Source: an uncultured Clostridia bacterium (GTDB lineage: Bacteria > Bacillota > Clostridia > Christensenellales > UBA1242). From it: DNA of 58,080 nt. Within the stretch, counting starts at the first letter, position 1, and the number at the start of each line of letters is the position of its first letter. Made by a program: the position numbers and the translations under genes. Under the pieces are notes generated by a model. The model was not told the DNA's origin. It saw only the letters and a list, made by a program, of their open reading frames with translations, and searched no databases. Of this stretch, positions 54,101 to 58,080 are shown one piece after another. The stretch lies in assembly GCA_934747255.1 (NCBI GenBank), contig CAKVGH010000007.1, forward strand, positions 1 through 58,080, given 5' to 3'.

Positions 54101-57100
54101 ATGTTATTTGATAGGCTAGACGAATATACACCAGCTGATGTAAATCTTCTTGTTCTCCAATCTGTTGATACACTTGCTGTTAATGAGTAAGTTTTTCCGC
54201 TTTGCAAGAATAATAATTGAGAGTATTTTGAATTTGTATATGTAGCATTATCTTCTACATAACCAGTACTCATATTTAAGAAGCCATCATTCATAGTTCC
54301 AGAATTGATAACTTCTGTCCAACCCTTAAATGTATAGCCTGTTTTTGTTGGTGTTGGCAATGTGATTGCATTACTATCAATATTATATGATGTTGCTGCA
54401 CCACTTGCGTTTGTACCACCACCTAGATTATAAGTGATTGAGTAAGTATCTTTTGTCCAAACTGCGTAAAGAGTTACTGTTGCACCATTTGTTGATGACA
54501 AGTTTGTAACTGATGCTTTATCGTTATAAGCTTTTGAACCTGTTGAACTTGTTGCCCAACCAGTAAATGTATAACCAGGTCTGATAAATGCTCCCCTAGA
54601 CAAAGTTGTTGCTTTGTCATAAGTTGCAGATATTGTAGCCATAGCACCATTTGTTGCTCCATTGCCGTTAAATGCAATCTCATAGCTATTTGCTGTCTTT
54701 GATGCACTTGCATTTACTGTATATGTTCCTTTTTCAGTGAACTGGTGAGCACTACTTGTTTGTGTTGTATCAGTAAACCAACCACTATATGCAGTAAATT
54801 GTACTGTATATCCAGTGAATGATTTTAATTCAGCCTTAAAGTAGTAATTTGTATTTGCTTGTGCCGTGAAACCAGTTGTTGTAAGTTCGGTTGTTATTGA
54901 ATTTGCACTTGTTCCATAGTAAATTTTAGAAATATTGTCACCAATAGTACCTAATTTAATTGTTGCAGTATTTAATGTTGCACTTGCTGTAATAGTAACA
55001 TTAGCGTCTCCCATTGAATATGGGCTTGTTACAGATGTTGAACCTACTTTGTAAGTAACATTTGAATATCCTGCACTTGCTGTTGCAGAGAATGGAACGC
55101 TTGCCCCATATCTTACAACATAACTTTGACCAGACGAACTAACTAATCCATTTGCAGTTGTCAAACTAGATGTAAATGTGCTAATACCAGTTCCCTTTGT
55201 CAATGTTAGTGTATGAGTGTTTCTGTTGTAGTAAATTTTTACTACTGTTGAACTATCAGCTGCAATAGTTTTCTGTGTAATACTTTGAGCAGTAAAACCA
55301 GTATATGATTTTGCAGTCGCTGCGGTTGTTGCACCTGTTTTACCAGTCAATGTTTGAGTATCGCCAGAAACGATTGTATAATTTGAACCACCAGCAAGAG
55401 TTTGCTTATAGTGTTCAACTATATAACTTACATCGCCTGCTGTCCAAGTTGCTTTTACTGTAATGTTACCATAAGCGCCTGCTGGAATTGTTAACTTAAC
55501 CTTTTCTGCAATGCTACTATTGCCTGTTGTGTTTGTTGTGATTGTGTAGCCTGCAAATGTGTAGCCTGTTTTTGTTGGAGTAGTCAAAGTTTTTGTTTGA
55601 GCAGATGTGCTTACTGTGTAACTACCTGCCGAAATACTGTTTCCACCATCGGTGTTATATGTGATTGTGTAACTATTTGCTGTCCAAGTTGCTGTATAAG
55701 TTCTATTTCCAGTTGAACCTTTTGCGATTGTAACTGATGTTGATGCGCTTGATAAGCCTGTACCTGTCCAACCTGCGAATGTGTAGCCTGTTTTTGTTGG
55801 ATTTTTTAATGTGATTGCTTCACTTTCAACAGTATAACTTGTTGGGTTGCCTGTTACAGAACCGCCATCAAGGTTATATGTGATTGTATAGTTTGTTGGT
55901 GTTGCAACCGCTTCTATGACGATTTGCCAAGATGTTGGATCAGATTTATCAATAGTCACATCATTGACTTTGATTTGTCCATTTGCTGTAGAAAGAAGAT
56001 TTTTATTATTATCTGTTACATCTTGATAGCCAACAAAACTATAACCATTATTTGGTTGACAAGAAACGGTTAAGTAAGTGTTTTCATCTGGAGTAATTAT
56101 AATAAATTCAGTATAATCACCTGTTGGGAATTCAATATCAACGCTAGGAATATTTACACTAGAAATTTCGTAGTATAGCAAAGTAAATGTATATTTTGCA
56201 CTTGAATCACTTTCGGTATAATCTGAACTTCCTTCTGCAGGCAAAGCAACAACTTCAATGGTATTTGTTCCACTATAAGCACCATTAGTGAAAACTTCTT
56301 GCATACTAACGCCTGATTCACTCCAAGCCCAACTACCTGCACTACCTAAATCATCTAATGAATCATAAGGGCCATCCCATTCACTATTGCTCAAATTATC
56401 CAAAATGACTTTATATTTTGACGCTCCAGTAACTTGATTCCAAGTTAATGTGCCATTTGGGTGCAATTTAACATTTGTTGGAGCTGCTAGTTTTTGTGAG
56501 GCGCTAACATTGATTGTGATAGTAGCTGTTCGACTAAATGAAGTTACTTTTTGACCTTTAGAATCAAGTACTTTTTCAGTGAATGTTATACTAAAAGTAT
56601 ATGTGCCAGCAACTGTCGGTGTTCCACTAATTGTGTATGTGCTTGTATTAACAGCTAATCCATTGTATTTTCCACCGCTAGCAGAAACAGTATTTCCATC
56701 TAGTTTAACACTACCTATGGTACATTGCAATTCGCCTATGGTTCCTTGAGAACCAGTTTTATAATGAGGATTCAACGCTCCTGTAAATGATTGATTTAAT
56801 GTTGCGTTAAATGCATCGTTAACATCAATGTAAGCCCATCTTGCATAAAGTGTTTGTGGATTGCTTGTTGGGTAAAATGTTTCATAATTTTTTATCAAAT
56901 AGTTTATGGTACTTGCTTCTTTATACCAACCAGCAAAAGTATAGCCAGTTTTAGAGAATTTATTATTTCCCAAAGCAATACCGGTTTTATAATGCCAGCC
57001 CTTATTGTAGTTTTGTGGTGAAACTGAATAGTAAATATATCCCGATAAATCAGACATTGAACCAGAAGTTGCAGTGTTACCATTAAATTTAACAGTATAT

Positions 57101-58080
57101 TGAGATGAACTACGATATACAGCATAGTATGCATCTGCATACTTTTTGGTAGTTGTATCACTACGAACAGTTTCGCCTTCTGCTAAAATATAATTGCTAG
57201 ATGTATGCATTGACACACTTGTTGTCCAGCCAACTTTTGTTAAACCAGAAATTGTAGGCATTGTTATACCTGTAATGGTAACAAAGCCATCAATATATTC
57301 AAAACTAACTTCTGTGTATGTTGCAGCAGTTGTGTCGGAAGTATAGGTATAGAATTTTACTGTTTTGCTCCATTTTGCTTTGATGTAAATATCGCCATAA
57401 GCCCCAGCTGGAATTGTAATTTCTGCTGAATAAAAACTGCTTGTTGGACTGCCAAGTGTTGCAGTTCCATCTGTTGTGTTAGTTACAATTTCCCAACCCA
57501 TAAAGGTGTATCCAGTAAATTTTACCAGACCAACATCTACTGTTTTGTCGCTTGAACTACTCCATGAGTATCTTCCGCCCGTGAATGATGAATTACTCCA
57601 AGTACCACCATTTAAGTCACAGTTAACATAGTAATATTGTGGATGAATACGCAATGTAAGAGTTGCTGTTGCCGAAATATTTGTGCTAAGCGAACTTGTT
57701 GTTGCCTTAACTGTGAGTACATATAATCCACTTGGTGCAGAAGTGTTTTTGGTTGTAGAAACTCCCAACGAAGCAGATATTCCACCAATTGCGCCATAAG
57801 AGCCATCACTGCCCGCTGATATACTTACGCCATCACAAGTCACACTCATAATTGCGTATGTAAAACTACCATTATAACCTGTTAATGAAGCTTGCGTGAA
57901 TGTAGAATAGTTTGTAAAATTAGCATTTATTCTTTGCGAAGCGATGATTTGGTCATTAAAAGTTACCGATGGCAATGTTGTTTTTAGTGTGTGAGGATAT
58001 GTCAATGTGTACAATGAATCTGCTGAACATTTATTGTATTTAGGACTAGAATCATAATCATACATGGTTACTGGCAATTT
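42178..58080 (-). CDS. Giant multi-domain surface protein, C-terminal part
   Basis: The reading frame stays open from the right edge of the window to the stop codon at 42178, giving at least about 5,300 residues; the true start is outside. From the N-terminal side in the window: Ig-like region (about 1-150), an InlB-type (Flg_new) block (about 150-420), an Ig-like and fibronectin-III-like section (about 525-640, starting LAAPTNVKLHPNGTLTWN), a second InlB block (about 733-1448), roughly 39 MBG/YDG/Ig-type modules (about 1450-4866), a third InlB block (about 4866-5189) and a C-terminal domain of about 110 residues. Thr, Ser, Val and Gly dominate. No LPxTG or other cell-wall anchor is seen at the C-terminus. 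A signal peptide would be upstream. It is likely exported and adhesive or structural; this is an inference from the family. Confidence 0.85.
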   Translation of the reverse strand, partial: KLPVTMYDYDSSPKYNKCSADSLYTLTYPHTLKTTLPSVTFNDQIIASQRINANFTNYSTFTQASLTGYNGSFTYAIMSVTCDGVSISAGSDGSYGAIGGISASLGVSTTKNTSAPSGLYVLTVKATTSSLSTNISATATLTLRIHPQYYYVNCDLNGGTWSNSSFTGGRYSWSSSSDKTVDVGLVKFTGYTFMGWEIVTNTTDGTATLGSPTSSFYSAEITIPAGAYGDIYIKAKWSKTVKFYTYTSDTTAATYTEVSFEYIDGFVTITGITMPTISGLTKVGWTTSVSMHTSSNYILAEGETVRSDTTTKKYADAYYAVYRSSSQYTVKFNGNTATSGSMSDLSGYIYYSVSPQNYNKGWHYKTGIALGNNKFSKTGYTFAGWYKEASTINYLIKNYETFYPTSNPQTLYARWAYIDVNDAFNATLNQSFTGALNPHYKTGSQGTIGELQCTIGSVKLDGNTVSASGGKYNGLAVNTSTYTISGTPTVAGTYTFSITFTEKVLDSKGQKVTSFSRTATITINVSASQKLAAPTNVKLHPNGTLTWNQVTGASKYKVILDNLSNSEWDGPYDSLDDLGSAGSWAWSESGVSMQEVFTNGAYSGTNTIEVVALPAEGSSDYTESDSSAKYTFTLLYYEISSVNIPSVDIEFPTGDYTEFIIITPDENTYLTVSCQPNNGYSFVGYQDVTDNNKNLLSTANGQIKVNDVTIDKSDPTSWQIVIEAVATPTNYTITYNLDGGSVTGNPTSYTVESEAITLKNPTKTGYTFAGWTGTGLSSASTSVTIAKGSTGNRTYTATWTANSYTITYNTDGGNSISAGSYTVSTSAQTKTLTTPTKTGYTFAGYTITTNTTGNSSIAEKVKLTIPAGAYGNITVKATWTAGDVSYIVEHYKQTLAGGSNYTIVSGDTQTLTGKTGATTAATAKSYTGFTAQSITQKTIAADSSTVVKIYYNRNTHTLTLTKGTGISTFTSSLTTANGLVSSSGQSYVVRYGASVPFSATASAGYSNVTYKVGSTSVTSPYSMGDANVTITASATLNTATIKLGTIGDNISKIYYGTSANSITTELTTTGFTAQANTNYYFKAELKSFTGYTVQFTAYSGWFTDTTQTSSAHQFTEKGTYTVNASASKTANSYEIAFNGNGATNGAMATISATYDKATTLSRGAFIRPGYTFTGWATSSTGSKAYNDKASVTNLSSTNGATVTLYAVWTKDTYSITYNLGGGTNASGAATSYNIDSNAITLPTPTKTGYTFKGWTEVINSGTMNDGFLNMSTGYVEDNATYTNSKYSQLLFLQSGKTYSLTASVSTDWRTRRFTSAGVYSSSLSNNISHTTTANEYVSLMNHNNHSGNFYVSTNGTVTSIPKGSTGNRVYTAVWEIEKYTINFNSNGGSSCTAITANYGASITLPSPTKANNTFAGWYTESALTNKVTWTTMPDLGANGASTTLYAKWNAKSSNGVEVKAKTGLTYTGSAQALVTVTNPNSLTIYYSLTSLADAQSTQSTTIPTGTNAGSYKVYYYVVESGSYQSSSGNVDVSIAKANGSITLSATTGSVTYGTASKTFTASSTTNPTLTVTDDNSTAEVAISSGTVTISKLNTLSAGTKVVVTVKGAATTNYNEAKATYTLTIGKTNNPISVKGVTKTYNGSAQALATVSNAQGDVYYSTSTELTSSNYSTAGTKNSIPTATNAGDYTVYYYCVGNTNYNAKNGSVASKINKATITDVSTVATITAYSGNYNGSEHFATITPKVAMTVVSGSSTSYGNTISVTVNSASNLKPSRTNAGTTTVYYKLSGMANYNDFTGTTTVTIGKIGNPLTVTATQTVKVNSTIDLATLVSNAQGTVSYAIASDGAATSSMSGSKLTVGVLSASNDNDGTVTVTVTAAGNDNYNSASKTITITVQKYTQTITITTQPASSIQYNATTTIAASVNGNGGTAGALSYASNNTNIVTISGTTITAVASSGSTTIKVTAARTTTCKIATINSNTIAVGAAAIQFTAPNVEVTYDGNAHGIVVTVTTPSSGATVKYGTSSGTYNMTSSPTATNVADSKTVYFQITATNYAPVTGSATITINRAKTASYTFANKTYNGVSQTAVTGTNVILTGSVSGINAQTYTADAEPKANYAWSDGTTAKKTITWTMSPKSVAVVWNPTGTASYTYNGNNQRPSASVSSGVTGETINLTVTYKNGSTTVTETTNAGSYTASVVIGSVAGGQAKKENYTLTNTTKSFTIGKADGSFTFADKSEVYNGSAKTITATNVVGGTVTYSTSKDGTYSETAPTYTNVGEYTIWAKLTGNANHNDVAPKSAVLKITNATLSGSVTISGTVTYGETLTANVTNTNSATLTYKWYSNTTKSTSGGTQISGATGSTYKIGTGLVDKYIYVVVTMTKANYTTNTVSAVTSSTVSARAVTFTADSDSKVYDGTALTKQSAKLTSGSLVSGDTATFSITGTITNVGSVTNTLNSVTIKNASGTDVSANYSITPLNGTLTITKLGVAKPTAKTGLVYTGVSQTGVTYSTGVGYTIKSGNVSGTNAGNYSAVFTLDGNHKWKDDTTADVTVSWSIAKAKATITANAQTITYGTSITTGVAQVNVTGLVNSEKLTSITLTPSTSSVTTNGTITPSGAVIKSSDGTTTTTANYDITYATGKLVINAKETNFAITLVETSYVYDGNAKTPTVTVKDGSTTLAKDTDYTVSGDTTKTNAGTYTITVTGKGNYAGSTGSQTWTITKAKVTISAVGNYATNASTKAYVDKIYDGNANVTKAITLGTHYSVTSTGATASVTISSVYASATAGDRVITITATLADTNNFEFTSGGNKCNINGRIAKATLTIAGKGNYLTTASSKEYVSKTYDGNTTATVARDTHYTVTSNGAGATLNTHFTISAVYANANVGTPNVTVTLAIKDTDNYQLGTSTCTLNGKITSKSVTLTWTNTTFVYDGHNHKPTATFTGVDGTTITANVSGEQKNAGSNYTATASYSNYTFTNATQTFSITKKSVTIKSVTPSATVTKVYDTTTSVKQTFTATLEGVVSGDTVTYTFSSATYDNANVGTGKTVTVNFTVSGAGVGNYNCQLKTTTTGTITAKTNATVAFNLSSTSLVYNGESQTVTVSGVTADGVSIASGSYTVSGNTGTNVQEYTVTVTISSGNYAGSKGTAKWNITKSIVTINAKGNFATSATSPEYVTKIYDGNTNATVTLDTHYTVTATGKVPTVSVTAQYASSAVGTREVTITATLSDTKNYAFATNGNTCVVNGKITNKAISGTVTIPTDVTYGSTYTGTYTKGESAETFSYQWQWSSDKTTWTNNASNATTADFMITSSRVGTNVVAGKYLRLAIIGTGNYSGTIYSNSTDAVKRMSSTISLTPSSTITKVYDGSTKVNQTITAYLNALNTVSGDKGNAVLTVTASSYADANVGTGKTVNVTVSGSGTKINNYSFSTSVTTTGAITPATITVKAQKYQAQYDGDSHSVTVTATTVANQTATIYYKAGTELTSSNYSTVGSTTNPTYKDVTAQTTIYYYIVASNHKAISGSTTIQITQKQLAISAYSATYNGTTTYARNGYSTGVKSETLNLTYTPTSKNVGIYTYGATSNGFTLALANGTGKASNYAISSAGNFTISNSTQTLTLSSTSTTAMAYGDMVSATITKTEGATLSISYSTGGDSYVFAKIDGSTLYVVATKAQTTASQITITITAQLANYADKTITFTVASTGTRSIASATMTLGTTSYTYSGKANTPAITVKDSIYTASSYKAKTTVTVATTDGYTASYSKNTNAGTATATVTGKTNYSGTKSTNFTINQAELTVTVASKSVVYGDALPSYTYTITGFVNGETDSVVTTKPTLACSYARYQDIGSGKFDITASGAEASNYTFTYVKGTLTVSQRQVTVTWPSTVTFTYDGNEHSVVATIGNLVNSDAVSFTYTGTTKATNEGSYTSTISGLSGTKSANYKLPESGLSQDWSIGQATVILTVEENKTVTYGSTATVSYKASVAGTFTITSNSTSVVTVEGGYTTNATANTPYTFTINGIKAGTGTITVKFVPTSTNYSAPANKTVNVTVERAKTAVLPSQSGTLTYNGASQSPSWNNYDSTKLTIGGVRSGTNAGDYTATFTPTSNYAWSDGSTTAKNVTWTIGKKAVGYTANSSSKTYDGTALTNADAKLTSGALVDGHTASFGITGTITNVGSVDNKLNTVTIKSGTTDVTSNYEISRAHGKLTVTARTLTVTPKANQSKIYGQTDPTLTYTYSGEVSGETPNFTGKLARKTGENVGPYEITIGTLQLVDNAPFLASNYTLVLSSTKVNFTINANTSASVVVTLSATSLVYNGIEQSVNVTKVTVAGTETTAYTPTGSLKGTNVGSYTVTVEITSGNYKGSKGTATWKITKAQVAVPTANTTTFTYNGSAQTYLPSNWSSISSKANITGNTRKDAGSQTVTVSLKDSANYEWNDGTTTNKTFTFTIGKAKLTVKADNLNVNYGADAPTYTYTITGYKGTDTASVITGVPTLTSTYTKNSAVGTYPITVNVSKMSATNYDFIGANGTLTVGKVAGSFTFTDETVDYDGKAHSIVATNVVGGTIQYSLDNSTWTDDAPTKTNAGTYTIYARLVVDGNHTAIDNKSAKLTINKIAPTISVNNKTLSIVYGETGTSTVTTNSDGALTVSSNHADIASATISNKVVTVKANKVGSATITVSQEAGTNWKASSVTISVTVTARAITITAGTNSWVYDNTAHTMATTLTSGTLASGDKATYSASGSITEVGSVTNTPSVVIKNASGTDVTSNYTVTPVDGTLTVTPRALTITDVTAVNRVNNGTKTVTLQGGTLHNVASGDAGYVTFTLGNGTVATSTSGKAKAVTTSITISGTKSENYTFTQPSGITVDIYRPAITFNANTGSLSGTATIYPEYGTKTFYTDSMGSTTATIPTSTKEGYTFAGYYTATTNGTQMVNASNALVNNFTGTTNATWYARWNANDQTITYYSTSATTAYKTVTVKYDASYSMPDTPTKTGFNFVGWSTTADNTAEWTTGNQTCQGNKSWYAVWSKTWKFYDTSSSSPSATVNYKVDASASQSYSKANPTLSGYTFAGYSTSNNYTVTTAKGTSSTTVSSSSASPTFYAVWTRTITQTVNYNANGHGSAVSASTASGTQSLSYNLASKSTVTVTVNIKSTSATGYTFLGWKQDNAGDLIPAGNKQFSITENSTITLYAQWKSSGVITINIKFDSGCTSGTKIAVNVYDLTNKKVYTYAVTVQANGTATITIKGLVPSQYMITVTAPSKHTGYVGTAETPTLIRDTQTLSDNLTWNVLVKKTMTGGFVTSN
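42510..43480 (-). repeat. InlB-type (Flg_new) repeats near the C-terminus
   Basis: Protein-level repeats with the pattern hydrophobic-YxF-GWxTT, e.g. GYTFAGYYTATTNGT, GFNFVGWSTTADNT, GYTFAGYSTSNNYT and GYTFLGWKQDNAG, each followed by a short strand ending in YAVW or YAQW. Confidence 0.8.
43480..53730 (-). repeat. About 39 MBG/YDG/Ig-type modules in tandem
   Basis: Each unit of about 75-90 residues has the core (V/I)YDG or YNG near its start (e.g. SKVYDGTALTKQSA, FVYDGHNHKPTATF, LVYNGESQTVTVSG) and NAGxYTVTV or similar near its end. Two or three modules lack the YDG core and look like Big_2 or cadherin-like units. Modules are similar but not identical, so they diverged long ago rather than by recent slippage. 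Confidence 0.8.
53730..55880 (-). repeat. Second InlB-type (Flg_new) block
   Basis: Repeats such as TYNLDGGSVTGNP...GYTFAGWTGTG, TYNTDGG...GYTFAGYTITT and AFNGNGATNGAM...GYTFTGWATSS, each ending in YTATW or YAVW, the InlB B-repeat pattern. Confidence 0.8.

Overview
The window is AT-rich, with densely packed genes, Shine-Dalgarno-led starts on most genes and tRNA genes that encode their CCA ends. Gene content points to a low-GC, Gram-positive, spore-forming member of the Clostridia (Bacillota), probably an uncultured gut-type lineage. The lineage is an inference. Support comes from a T-box leader, a YtxC-like gene beside thrS, a SpoVM-like 25-residue peptide gene, and a rpoZ-priA-def-fmt-rlmN-rpe / spoVM-rpmB-yloU-fakA block that follows the order known from Bacillus subtilis.

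Layout. (1) 1-1172: start of thrS with a T-box leader, then a YtxC-like gene. (2) 1375-1786: four tRNA genes (Val, Gly, Cys, Leu) ending in a terminator. (3) 1790-4700: a small accessory patch with an integrase-tail-like tandem repeat, a SLOG-fold protein, an XRE regulator, a coiled-coil protein and three very small proteins, one extremely basic. (4) 4753-6744: a PHP-family protein with a large insertion. (5) 6950-7210: an unexplained array of five 16-bp interrupted palindromes spaced about 45 bp apart, between the fakA stop codon and a terminator. (6) 7233-10059: fakA, an Asp23-family gene, rpmB and spoVM. (7) 10150-11660: two VirB2-like pilin genes, each with its own strong promoter, inserted where the conserved block would otherwise run on to rpe. 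(8) 11775-25579: housekeeping genes on the minus strand (rpe, rlmN, fmt, def, priA, rpoZ, gatBAC, ligA, pcrA). (9) 25775-29778: small genes, an E2-like acyltransferase, an Smr-domain protein, rsmD and alr. (10) 29954-30240: tRNA-Lys whose 3' end and terminator are duplicated 180 bp away. (11) 30238-41930: an accessory stretch with a hydrolase, an AAA ATPase, a GNAT protein, three tandem paralogues of an unrecognised beta-repeat family, a SpoU methylase, a DegV (FakB-like) protein, an XRE-membrane regulator, DUF378, a PflX-like radical SAM protein and a DUF2188 membrane protein. (12) 42178-58080: the 3' part of a giant surface protein of at least about 5,300 residues, built of InlB-type and roughly 39 MBG/Ig-type modules; its start lies outside the window.

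Functional links. FakA and the DegV protein could form a fatty-acid kinase pair. GatCAB, Fmt, Def, RlmN, RsmD, SpoU, ThrS, L28 and the tRNAs form a translation set. PriA, LigA and PcrA serve replication and repair. The pilin-like proteins and the giant repeat protein are surface-exposed candidates. Several genes (AAA ATPase, GNAT, XRE-membrane, radical SAM, SLOG) have promoters whose -10 box lies only 6-9 nt before the start codon and have no Shine-Dalgarno sequence, which suggests leaderless mRNAs.

Most notable points: the 45-bp-period palindrome array, the SpoVM peptide gene, the three-gene paralogue family with shared promoter sequence, the orphan VirB2-like pilins, the leaderless promoters and the giant MBG-repeat protein.
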